From NCBI RefSeq assembly GCF_025340265.1, contig NZ_CP022707.1, positions 1,674,501-1,738,500 of the forward strand: a stretch of DNA of 64,000 nt, written 5' to 3'. The notes beneath the pieces are model-generated. The model worked only from the letters and a program-made list of their open reading frames with translations, was not told where the DNA came from and did not search any database. Source of the DNA: Novosphingobium sp. 9. GTDB lineage: Bacteria > Pseudomonadota > Alphaproteobacteria > Sphingomonadales > Sphingomonadaceae. Positions within the stretch are counted from its first letter, which is position 1; each line of letters starts with the position of its first letter. Below, one piece after another: positions 45,455 to 53,564 of the stretch. Made by a program: the position numbers and the translations under genes.

Positions 45455-46720
45455 TTAAGGTTCCCGACCTGCCGAGGAATCCCGCCAGCCGGTGATGACC
45501 CGGTCGCCGGGCTTGAGGTCGGTCGAGAACACTTCGGTATGCGCGCCGTCGTTGCCGCCCACGGTCACGTAGACGCGGCGCGGCTCGCCTCGGGTCAGCA
45601 CATAAACGCGCGGACGTCGGGGATCGGCCGAGCCTGCGGGCACAAAGTGCAGCGCCGAATTGGGCACCAGCAGCACGTTGCTGCGGACCGGCAGCTGGAT
45701 CTCGGCATTGACCGGCAGGCCTGCGCGCAAGGGCGGCTGCGGCTTGTCGATCACGAACTGCGCGATGCGCTTTTCCGGCTCGCCGGGAGGATTGATGAGG
45801 ATGCGGTCGAGCCGTGCTTCCTGCACCTTGTCGGGCGCATCGTCGATGCGGACATGGGCAAGCGCGCCTGCCTGCAACGGTCCGGTCGGCGTCTGTGGCA
45901 GTTGCAGATCGACGTGGAGCCTGTCGGTGCCGGTGGCGAGCGTGAACAGCGTGTCCTGCGCGGCGATATGCTGGCCGACTCGCGCGGCGCTCGTCATCAG
46001 CACGCCGTCTGTGGGCGCGCGGATCACCGCGCCTGCGAGCCGGGCCTTGTCGGACGCCAGTTGCAGTGTCGCAGCCTTGGCGCGCGCTGTGGCCGATTCA
46101 CGGGCGTCGAGCGCCTGTGTTGCCTGCGTGCGGGCGGTTTCCAGTTCGTTGAACGCGGGAACGCGGCCCTGTGACTTGCGCCAGACGCTTTCGAATCGGG
46201 CCAGCCGCGCGCCGGTCTGATCGACGGCGGCCTGCGCCGAAGCCAGATCGCCCTGCGCGGCGGCCAGTTCGGCAGAGGCGATGGCAATATCGTTGCGGAT
46301 CGGTTCGGCATCGAGAACGGCGAGCACGTCGCCCGCTTTGACTTGCGTATGGCCGAGCGCGGGCGTTTCCAGCACATTGCCGTCGAAGGGCGCACGCACG
46401 GTCACTTCGCCGCTGCCTTGCAGGGTGCCGCGTTCGGAGACCAGCGGCGTCAGGTCGCCACGCTCCACCGGGCTGGAGAAATAGGCCGAATCGGTGCCGA
46501 CCAGGAACTTGAGCAGGAACACGCCCGCTGCCAGCACGATCAGGATCAGCATCAGAATGCTGAAGATGTGCCGTTTGGCGCGGCGCGGCGACGATCCGAG
46601 GAACGCGTCGAGAGGGCTGTGCTCGGCAGCGCCGTCTTCGTAGGCGCCGTTACCCACCTCGGTCACGCCATCCGTTTCGGTCACGCCACCCGGTTCGGTT
46701 ACAGGGCCGGTCTCAGTCAC
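45455..46720 (-). CDS. HlyD-type periplasmic adaptor protein
   Basis: Membrane fusion protein of about 421 residues. A cytoplasmic N-terminal region of about 60 residues, with a VTE-based repeat (VTETGP VTEPGG VTETDG VTEVGN), precedes one membrane helix (IFSILMLILIVLAAGVFLLKFL). The periplasmic part shows the lipoyl-like halves (RGDLTPLVSERGTLQ, PFDGNVLETPALGHTQVKAGDVLAVLD and ...VIRAPTDGVLMTSAARVGQHIAAQDTLFTLA) around a coiled-coil hairpin, then beta-barrel parts. The GTG at 46720 overlaps the TolC-like stop by 8 bases; a longer frame to 46747 is possible. No transporter gene is adjacent; opgD lies next. Confidence 0.8.
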   Translation of the reverse strand: MTETGPVTEPGGVTETDGVTEVGNGAYEDGAAEHSPLDAFLGSSPRRAKRHIFSILMLILIVLAAGVFLLKFLVGTDSAYFSSPVERGDLTPLVSERGTLQGSGEVTVRAPFDGNVLETPALGHTQVKAGDVLAVLDAEPIRNDIAIASAELAAAQGDLASAQAAVDQTGARLARFESVWRKSQGRVPAFNELETARTQATQALDARESATARAKAATLQLASDKARLAGAVIRAPTDGVLMTSAARVGQHIAAQDTLFTLATGTDRLHVDLQLPQTPTGPLQAGALAHVRIDDAPDKVQEARLDRILINPPGEPEKRIAQFVIDKPQPPLRAGLPVNAEIQLPVRSNVLLVPNSALHFVPAGSADPRRPRVYVLTRGEPRRVYVTVGGNDGAHTEVFSTDLKPGDRVITGWRDSSAGREP

Positions 46721-47927
46721 AGGCCGGAGCTCCTTCGGGCAGGGCATTGTCGAGCAGGTTCAGATCGTTTCGCGACCATGTGGCGCCGCGATCGGTCCAC
46801 AGCCGCGCCATGGCGGAAAGGCGCGCGGCTTCCGCGTCGATCTGACCCTCGCGCACGGCAAGGGCAGCGGCTTCCGCGACATAGAGTGCCGAGAAATCGC
46901 CCATGCCGTTGCGATAGGCGAGGCGGGCGTCGTCGACGGTGCGTTGCGCCTTGGCAAGCGCGGTCTGGAGACCGGCCTCGTCGAGTTCGGCCTTGGCGAG
47001 CGTCGCGCGTTCGTTCTGGATGGTCGCCCGTGCCGTATCGAGCGCCTGCCGGTAACGCAGCAGACCTGCCGGAGCATCGGCGGGAAGGGCGGGCGCGGCG
47101 GGATCGGAAGTGGCGGCAAAGCTCGCCTCGATATCGCTCTGCACGACCTTGCCGTGAAGCTGGTCTGCAATGCCTGCCGAGCGCAGGGCGAGCAGGTCGG
47201 GCCGGTCGCCCGCGACATTGGCGTTCGCGGCCATCGGATCGGGAGCCGATGCGGCAGTGTCGGGCGCGGTGCCAAGGCGCTTGAGAATCTCTTCCGGCGT
47301 CAGATCCGTAAGCGTCGCGAGATCGGCGACGGCACGGTCGAGCCGTCCCTGATTGAGGCCGAGTTCGGAGCGGTTCACCTCGTCCTGGCTGTCGGCCAGC
47401 GAGCCGTCGATCGCCGGGACCAGCCCGGCCTCGCGGCGGAAGCGGGCGATTTCGCCGTTGTCCTTGAACTGGTCGGCCAGCGCGCTGCGCAGCGCTTCGC
47501 GGCGCTGGAGGCGGCGGACCTCGAAATAGGCGAGCGCGATGCGTTCGGCGTAATGGCCGCGCGTATCCAGCCAGCGGTAGGCGCGGGCCGAAAGCAGCAG
47601 CGGGTCGGCTTGCGTGGGTTTCTCGCCGACCAGCTTTGCCAGCCGGTTGCCGATGTGCCCCTCGCGATCCTGCTGGCTCTTCTCGAACGCGCGCACGGCC
47701 TGTGCGCCGCAGCCGAGTTCGCTGGCGTTGTAGAGCCCCTGGTCGATCAGCGCAGCGAGGATCGGATCGCCCGCATCCTTCCACCACGGGGTCCGTTCGG
47801 GCCTGTGGCCGATCACCACGATCCCGTCGGAGAGCTGGTGCGCACGCGTCTCGGGCGCGCTTGTCGGCTGCACCGTAGTGCATCCCGCAGCTGCGATAAC
47901 CATGACCAGAGAAGCAAATTTTCGCAT
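46713..47927 (-). CDS. TolC-like outer-membrane efflux lipoprotein
   Basis: About 404 residues; a lipoprotein signal (MRKFASLVMVIAAAGC, lipobox AAGC) is followed by a TolC/OMF-type helical fold. Repeated heptad-rich segments include RALRSALADQFKDNGEIARFRREAGL and RYRQALDTARATIQNERATLAKAELDEAGLQ, and AYRNGMGDFSALYVAEAAALAVREGQIDAEAARLSAMARL is typical of OMF C-terminal repeats. It would form the outer-membrane channel for the HlyD adaptor. The ATG at 47927 gives the signal peptide. It heads a minus-strand unit with HlyD, opgD and opgH. Confidence 0.82.
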   Translation of the reverse strand: MRKFASLVMVIAAAGCTTVQPTSAPETRAHQLSDGIVVIGHRPERTPWWKDAGDPILAALIDQGLYNASELGCGAQAVRAFEKSQQDREGHIGNRLAKLVGEKPTQADPLLLSARAYRWLDTRGHYAERIALAYFEVRRLQRREALRSALADQFKDNGEIARFRREAGLVPAIDGSLADSQDEVNRSELGLNQGRLDRAVADLATLTDLTPEEILKRLGTAPDTAASAPDPMAANANVAGDRPDLLALRSAGIADQLHGKVVQSDIEASFAATSDPAAPALPADAPAGLLRYRQALDTARATIQNERATLAKAELDEAGLQTALAKAQRTVDDARLAYRNGMGDFSALYVAEAAALAVREGQIDAEAARLSAMARLWTDRGATWSRNDLNLLDNALPEGAPACD

Positions 47928-48203
47928 TTCGCCCGGATTGCGAGAGTGTCGAGTAAGGCTCCCGATAGCATCTGGAACGCGTGTGGCAATCATGCTGCGC
48001 CTGCGAATGGGGCGATTGCGGATCGATTCATCGTGCAGGAGCCTCGTCCCATCCCCGGAATCGCCTGTGAATTTTCAGGGGGAGCCAAACGGAACTTTTG
48101 CGTGTATGGGGGCCATTCCGCACAAGCGAGCCATGGGTCGAGGGTCGAGCCGGCTTCGGCGCGGATTTCAGGCTCCCCAATGTGGAGCGTCCCAGAGAGA
48201 TAC
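47928..48203 (+). other. Leader region before the DEAD-box gene, with a long-range stem
   Basis: 276 bases between divergent genes. On the plus strand, GGGGGAGCC at 48077-48085 can pair with GGCTCCCC at 48171-48178, enclosing about 85 bases upstream of the helicase ATG at 48204. E. coli deaD also has a long structured leader involved in cold response; a similar role here is only inferred. No convincing promoter could be assigned. Confidence 0.35.
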
Positions 48204-50006
48204 ATGACGTTTTCCCAGATTCCCGCCGTTATCGGCGCATCCCTGCAGGCGCAGGGCTACAACCAGCTTACCCCCGTCCAGTCCGCGGTAATCGAGGACG
48301 AGGCCAAGGGTCGTGACCTCCTCGTCTCCGCGCAGACCGGTTCGGGCAAGACCGTTGCCTTCGGTCTTGCGATGGCGGAACAACTGCTGGAGGGCGATGC
48401 CGTTCCCACACCCGCGTCGCCGCTGGCGCTGGTGATCGCGCCGACGCGCGAATTGGCCCTGCAGGTAAGCCGCGAGCTGACATGGCTTTATGCCCAGACC
48501 GGCGCGCGTATCGTGACGTGCGTCGGCGGTATGAACCCTTCCGCCGAACGCCGCGAGCTTGAGCGCGGGGCGACTGTCGTGGTCGGAACGCCCGGCCGTC
48601 TTCGCGACCATCTGGAGCGCGGCGCGCTGCATCTGTCGCGCCTGCGCGTGGCGGTGCTCGACGAAGCCGACGAGATGCTCGACATGGGCTTCCGCGAGGA
48701 TCTGGAAGAGATTCTCGATGCGACCCCCGCCGAGCGCCGCTCGCTGATGTTCTCGGCGACGATGCCCGCACCGATCGCGGCGCTGGCCCGCCAGTATCAG
48801 ACCGATTCGCTGCGCATCTCGACGATGAGCGAGAGCCGCGGCCATGGCGATATCGAATACAAGGCGATCACGGTCGCCCCGGCCGATATCGAGCATGCCG
48901 TGATCAACCTGCTGCGCCTGCACGAGGCACAGACGGCGATCCTGTTCTGCGCCACGCGCGACAATGTGAAGCACCTCCATGCCTCGCTGATGGAGCGTGG
49001 CTTCTCCGCCGTCGCCCTGTCGGGCGAGCACTCGCAGAGCGAGCGCAACAATGCGTTGCAGGCCCTTCGCGATCAGCGCGCCCGCGTTTGTGTTGCCACC
49101 GACGTTGCCGCGCGCGGCATCGATCTGCCCTCGCTCAGCCTCGTCGTCCATGTCGAGATTCCGCGGGACGCCGAAACGCTTCAGCATCGCTCGGGCCGTA
49201 CCGGTCGTGCGGGCAAGAAGGGCACCGCCGTTCTGATCGTGCCTTATCCGCGCCGTCGCCGTGTCGAATCGATGCTGCGTGGTGCGCGTATCCAGGCCGA
49301 GTGGGGCGAAGCGCCGGGCCCGGAGGAAATTCACGCCGCCGACCGTACTCGCCTGCTGGAAAAGCTGTTGCTTCCGGTCGAAGCCGAGGACGAGGACCGC
49401 GCGATCGCGCAGGAACTGCTCGAAAAGGTCTCGGCCGAGGATCTCGCACTGGCACTGGTGCGCACGCACCGCGCCGCGATGCCCGCGCCCGAGGAACTGA
49501 TCGGCAACAGCCCGCAGGCCAAGCAGCAGCGCGAGCGTCCCGGTTTCGAGGACGTGGTGTGGTTCTCGATGGACGTGGGGCGCAACCAGCGCGCCGATCC
49601 GCGCTGGCTTCTGCCGTTGCTGTGCCGTCGCGGCCATATCACCCGCAATGCGGTGGGTGCGATCCGGATCTCGGCCAAGCAGACGCATTTCCAGATCCCG
49701 CGCGATCAGGCCGAGCAGTTCGAGCGTGCGGTCGCCAGAACGGCCAGCGGAAACGACGAGTTCGAGAGCACTATCGTGATCGAGCGCGCCGCCGAAACGC
49801 CGCGCGAGGCCGCGCGGGAGAACCGTCGCGAAGGTCGCCGCGAGGGCGGCTACGAGCGAGGCGGCGATCGGGATGGCGGGCGTGAGGGCGGCAGGCCGCA
49901 CTACAAGGCGCGCCCTTCGCAGGGTGGTCCGCGCGGGCCGCGTAACGGCGGCGGCGAGCGTGCTGCCGGTGGCGGCTTCAAGGGGCGTCCCAAGAAGGGC
50001 CGCTGA
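48204..50006 (+). CDS. deaD: DEAD-box RNA helicase (DeaD/CsdA-like)
   Basis: ATP-dependent RNA helicase, 600 residues, acting in ribosome assembly and RNA decay, often cold-induced. Helicase motifs in order: Q motif (LTPVQSAVI), I (AQTGSGKT), Ia (PTRELALQV), Ib (TPGRLRDHL), II (DEADEML), III (SAT), IV-V (ILFCATRDN, ATDVAARGIDLPS), VI (HRSGRTGRAGKKG). A DbpA-type RNA-binding domain follows (about 480-560, with IGNSP...RNAVGAIRISAKQTHFQIP), then an Arg/Gly-rich tail (GGYERGGDRDGGREGGRPHY...). The ATG at 48204 has GAGAGA upstream and starts the conserved region; a much longer frame upstream overlaps the TolC gene. Confidence 0.92.
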   Translation: MTFSQIPAVIGASLQAQGYNQLTPVQSAVIEDEAKGRDLLVSAQTGSGKTVAFGLAMAEQLLEGDAVPTPASPLALVIAPTRELALQVSRELTWLYAQTGARIVTCVGGMNPSAERRELERGATVVVGTPGRLRDHLERGALHLSRLRVAVLDEADEMLDMGFREDLEEILDATPAERRSLMFSATMPAPIAALARQYQTDSLRISTMSESRGHGDIEYKAITVAPADIEHAVINLLRLHEAQTAILFCATRDNVKHLHASLMERGFSAVALSGEHSQSERNNALQALRDQRARVCVATDVAARGIDLPSLSLVVHVEIPRDAETLQHRSGRTGRAGKKGTAVLIVPYPRRRRVESMLRGARIQAEWGEAPGPEEIHAADRTRLLEKLLLPVEAEDEDRAIAQELLEKVSAEDLALALVRTHRAAMPAPEELIGNSPQAKQQRERPGFEDVVWFSMDVGRNQRADPRWLLPLLCRRGHITRNAVGAIRISAKQTHFQIPRDQAEQFERAVARTASGNDEFESTIVIERAAETPREAARENRREGRREGGYERGGDRDGGREGGRPHYKARPSQGGPRGPRNGGGERAAGGGFKGRPKKGR

Positions 50007-50031
50007 TCGCCCGATCCGCTGACAGCGTAAC

Positions 50032-50074
50032 AAAAAAGGGCCGCCGGACAGATCGTCCGGCGGCCCTTTTTGGT
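50032..50074. terminator. Bidirectional terminator after deaD
   Basis: AAAAAAGGGCCGCCGGAC pairs with GTCCGGCGGCCCTTTTT. Both strands carry A/T runs, so it serves deaD and the convergent TonB receptor gene. Confidence 0.9.
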
Positions 50075-50124
50075 TTCCATATCGATGTATCGGGAGCCGC
50101 CGGATGACGGCCCCCGCATGTATC

Positions 50125-52935
50125 TTACTGGAAGTCCACCTTGATGCCGGTGAAGAACGTACGACCCATCACGTCGTAGGTCGACGGGTAGGTGTTCGAC
50201 TGCTCCTGGTTGTCGCCCAGGATCGGCGGCTTCTTGTTGAACATGTTGTTCATGCCGATGGTCCAGGTGAACATGTGGTTCACGTCGATCTGGGCCGTAC
50301 CGTCGAAGTAGTCGTAGGCCTTGATGTGCTCGACGCTGTAGCCGGTGGCATCGCCGTCGACCGGCGAGAGGTGGCGCCAGTTGAGCGACAGGGTCAGGCC
50401 CTCGGTCGACCAGGTTGCGCGGGTGTTCCAGCGCCACTTGGCATAGACGTTGCCGCAGGTCACACCGAACTTGCCGGCGCAGCTGTAGGCGTCGTCCGAC
50501 TCGCCGTCGGGCGACAGGGTCCAGCTGATCAGGCGGGTGCCGGCAAAGTCGATGTCGAGGTTGCTCGAGTGGTCAGTGCCGAAGTTCAGCGGGATCGAGT
50601 ACTTCGCTTCGAAGTCGATGCCGCTGGTCTTCACCATGCCCGCGTTGGTCAGATCGTCGATGGCGCCATCGATGTTGTAGCTGTTGCTGTTACGCGGCAG
50701 CAGCGAGCAGGCATCGGTGTTGGTCGGCGTGTAACCGTTCTCGGACGTGCCGTAGCACTGGTTGATCAGCGTCTGGGTGCCCAGCGTGGTGATGTAGTTG
50801 CTGATCTTGATGTGGTAGTAGTCCACCGTCATCGAGAAGCGCGGCAGGAAGCTCGGTTGCAGCGCGACACCCAGCGTATAGGTGTAGGCCGATTCCGCCT
50901 TCAGGCTGGTGCTGCCACCGTTGTAGCTCTCGATCTGCGAGTCGGTCTGGTAGCCCGAACCGATGGCCGAGGCCGGAACGCCCGAGGCAAGGCAGCTCGA
51001 ATTGAGGTTCGAGTTGGTGAGGGCGACGGCTTCCGAGCACGGATCGACGGCTTCCTCGTAGTTCTGTGCAGCGCTCGAATAGAGGTCGTTCACCGTAGGT
51101 GCCCGCACCGCACGCGAGAACTGGCCGCGGAACGAGATGTCCTTGATCGGGGCATAGACGAGGCCAACCGAGTAGGTGCCAACACTGCCGACCGAAGTCG
51201 AGTAGTCCGAATAGCGCGCCGCACCGTTGAACGCGAGGTTATGCACGAAGGGCATGTCCGCCAGCAGCGGCACGTCCATTTCGGCGAACAGCTCCTTGAC
51301 GTTGTAACCGCCCGAGATCGGCTCATTCGCGTTGAAGCCGATCACGTCACCCGATGCCAACTCTTCGTCCGGATCGTAGTTGCCGTGTTCGCTGCGGTAT
51401 TCCGCACCGAAGGCAAGCCCGGCCGGACCGGCGCCGAGATCGAACAGGTTGTTGTTGGTGATCGAGGCGTTGGCGACCTTTTCGACGATCGTCGAGCGGT
51501 TGACGGTGTCGACCGAGATGAAGTCTGCCGCGGCCTGGCTGATGTTGCCTTCGCCGAACACGTTGATCGGCACGCAGCCATTGCTCTGGTCGGTGCAGAC
51601 CAGATTGCCATCGGCATCCGTGGTGGTCAGCAGCGCCTGCTGCAGCTTGCTGTACGATACGTTACCATACTGCTTCTGGACCAGATGGGTGCGGGCATAG
51701 CTGCCGTAGACGTCATAGTTCCAGTTGCCGGTGATGTTGCCCTTGGCGCCGAGCAGGGCGCGATAGGCCTTGCTGTCCTGCACCTGGATGCGGTCGCCGA
51801 TCTCGTTCATGCGGCGCTTCAGCTCGACAGTGGTCAGGCCGTCGCCGTCCGTATCGCCGCTGGCCAGCCAGGACTGCGCGGCCGAGCTGAGATAAGGTGA
51901 GTTGTCGGTGATCTCGAAGTCGTCGTCGACCGGAGTCGCCGCGAGCTGCGTCGTCACCTTGTTGTCGACGTACTGGGCTTCACCGTAGAGCTTCAGATGG
52001 TCGCTCACATCATAGTGCCACTGCGCAAACAGCATTTTGCGCGTCTGCGGGATCTGCAGGTAGTTCTCGCTGGCATAATTGTACGCGTCGCTCGAGCTGT
52101 AGGGCGAGATGCTGCCGTCCGTGCCGAAGATGTTGGTCGTGCCGTTGAGCACGGCGGAACCCTGCGGGGTGATGCTCGAGCCGCCGTTCATCAGGCCGCC
52201 GGCGCCGTCATCGGTCTGGGCGTTCGCGGTGTAGCTGCGGGCCGATTGCAGGATGCCGTTGCGGTGCATGTAGTCACCGTAAAGGGTGATGTTGCCGCGG
52301 CCGTCGGCGAAGTTCTTGCCGACCATCAGGTAGCCGTCGTACTGGCCGCCGTCGCCATAAGTCGTCAGGCGGTAGTTGCCGCCGGCTTCGACACCCTGGT
52401 AATCCTGCTTCGTCACGAAGTTGATGACGCCGCTGACGGCGTCCGAACCGTAGACGGCCGACTTGCCGCCGGTCACGACATCGACGCGCTCGAGCAGAGG
52501 AGCCGGGATCGTGTTGAGGTCGACGATCTGGTTGGTGTCGTACGAAACGTAGCGGTGGCCGTTGACCAGCACCAGCGTGCGCTGGGCGCCAAGGCCGCGC
52601 AGGTCTGCGGTGGCAACGCCGTCGCCCGGATTGTTCGAGCTTGCACCTTCGCCGGGCACGATCTGCGGCATCTGGGCGAGGATGTTCTCGACGTTCTGCT
52701 GGCCGGTCAGGGCGATCGTCTTGGACGACATCGTCATGATCGGAGCAGCCTGCTCCAGGTTCGGGTTGCTGAGGCGCGAACCAGTTACGACGATCGCATT
52801 GGCGTCGGAGGCGGTATCGTTGGAGGCGCCGGTATCCGGGGTGCTGGCAGCGGCCTCGGTCTGTGCCTGCGCGACGGCGGGCAGGCCCGCGATGCAGGCC
52901 GAAGCCAGCAGCAGGCACTTCATTTTCGATGTCAT
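50125..52935 (-). CDS. TonB-dependent receptor
   Basis: Outer-membrane TonB-dependent transporter of 936 residues, larger than average. It has a signal peptide (MTSKMKCLLLASACIAGLPAVAQAQ), a TonB-box-like start of the plug (ASDANAIVVTGSRLSNP), the plug domain with NVENILAQMPQI, GLGAQRTLVLVNGHRYV and RVDVVTGGKSAVYGSDAVSGVINFVTK, and a C-terminal beta-barrel ending ...YDVMGRTFFTGIKVDFQ. No substrate is evident; neighbours give no hint. The ATG at 52935 has AGGGAG 6 bases upstream. Sphingomonads carry many such receptors. The upstream gap is AT-rich and gene-poor. Confidence 0.93.
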   Translation of the reverse strand: MTSKMKCLLLASACIAGLPAVAQAQTEAAASTPDTGASNDTASDANAIVVTGSRLSNPNLEQAAPIMTMSSKTIALTGQQNVENILAQMPQIVPGEGASSNNPGDGVATADLRGLGAQRTLVLVNGHRYVSYDTNQIVDLNTIPAPLLERVDVVTGGKSAVYGSDAVSGVINFVTKQDYQGVEAGGNYRLTTYGDGGQYDGYLMVGKNFADGRGNITLYGDYMHRNGILQSARSYTANAQTDDGAGGLMNGGSSITPQGSAVLNGTTNIFGTDGSISPYSSSDAYNYASENYLQIPQTRKMLFAQWHYDVSDHLKLYGEAQYVDNKVTTQLAATPVDDDFEITDNSPYLSSAAQSWLASGDTDGDGLTTVELKRRMNEIGDRIQVQDSKAYRALLGAKGNITGNWNYDVYGSYARTHLVQKQYGNVSYSKLQQALLTTTDADGNLVCTDQSNGCVPINVFGEGNISQAAADFISVDTVNRSTIVEKVANASITNNNLFDLGAGPAGLAFGAEYRSEHGNYDPDEELASGDVIGFNANEPISGGYNVKELFAEMDVPLLADMPFVHNLAFNGAARYSDYSTSVGSVGTYSVGLVYAPIKDISFRGQFSRAVRAPTVNDLYSSAAQNYEEAVDPCSEAVALTNSNLNSSCLASGVPASAIGSGYQTDSQIESYNGGSTSLKAESAYTYTLGVALQPSFLPRFSMTVDYYHIKISNYITTLGTQTLINQCYGTSENGYTPTNTDACSLLPRNSNSYNIDGAIDDLTNAGMVKTSGIDFEAKYSIPLNFGTDHSSNLDIDFAGTRLISWTLSPDGESDDAYSCAGKFGVTCGNVYAKWRWNTRATWSTEGLTLSLNWRHLSPVDGDATGYSVEHIKAYDYFDGTAQIDVNHMFTWTIGMNNMFNKKPPILGDNQEQSNTYPSTYDVMGRTFFTGIKVDFQ

Positions 52936-53142
52936 CAAGAACTCCCTGATTGAAACACCGCCGTGCCTGTCGCGACCCAAGGGCTGGCGGTGTGTGGGGT
53001 TCTTTTGCGCTCGGCCAAACGGTTTCGCCAAGCGGCGAACAGATTGTGACATCGTTAAATGAAAATGCCGTGACTGTCGGGCAACATATTTTGCATCGCC
53101 CTGCAATATCGCGTCATTTATCTGAAACTAGGAGGGAATACT

Positions 53143-53262
53143 ATGGTAAAAAATGCATGTTATAGAGATTGTCGGAGTAGATTTATTTCTATATTTATTA
53201 TTACTATTTTTTCAAAGTTAATTGCGCGCGCGCCGATGAATCTGTCCGAATCACGACTGTAA
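53143..53262 (+). CDS. Possible small ORF (39 residues)
   Basis: ATG at 53143 is preceded by AGGAGGGAATACT, a near-perfect ribosome site with proper spacing. The product begins MVKNACYRDCRSRF and has a hydrophobic centre (ISIFIITIF), with two cysteines near the start. Codon use is AT-rich, unlike the neighbours. I do not recognise it; it could be a small membrane peptide or chance. Conservation in relatives would decide. Confidence 0.3.
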   Translation: MVKNACYRDCRSRFISIFIITIFSKLIARAPMNLSESRL

Positions 53263-53421
53263 CGCGCGGCAAGCAGACACAGTGCTGCACCGTCGGGTAA
53301 TGTTTGAACTATTCCGGACGCCTTGCCTTGCGTCGCCCTGATCATGCGTTGCAACGTGATGCAGGCAAGTGCGTTGGCCGCGCGTAACTACGCGGGCCAT
53401 CACGCGGCAATCTTCGACCCT

Positions 53422-53481
53422 GATGGCTTCGGTCGCGATGGCTTCGGTCGCGATGGCTTCGGTCGCGATGGCTTCGACCGT
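53422..53481. repeat. 15-base tandem repeat
   Basis: GATGGCTTCGGTCGC occurs three times in tandem, followed by a degenerate fourth copy (GATGGCTTCGACCGT). Total length about 60 bases. It sits in the gap upstream of the ABC-F stop. In one frame it would encode a DGFGR repeat, but no ORF with a good start covers it. Confidence 0.8.
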
Positions 53482-53564
53482 GATGACCGAAGGTGCGGTG
53501 CTCTTGGTCTAAGGCCGCCCGTTCAGTGCTGCCCGTCCAGCGCCATCCCTTTGCTCGGCGTGGC

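Larger units (their letters stand above)
52936..53564. other. Gene-poor gap with AT-rich island and tandem repeat
   Basis: 629 bases between the TonB receptor start and the ABC-F stop. About 53100-53230 is far more AT-rich than the surroundings. A 39-codon ORF (53143-53262) with a strong ribosome site and a 15-base tandem repeat (53422-53481) lie here. No other gene was found. Confidence 0.6.

Noticed and set aside
46944..48203. Long N-terminal extension of the DEAD-box protein
   Set aside because: This open frame is antisense to the TolC-like gene; helicase homology begins at 48204.
53160..53354. 64-codon ORF on the minus strand in the AT-rich gap
   Set aside because: No good ribosome site and no recognisable features; it overlaps the better-supported small ORF on the plus strand.
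53422..53481. CRISPR array
   Set aside because: The repeats are only 15 bases, directly adjacent, with no spacers and no cas genes.
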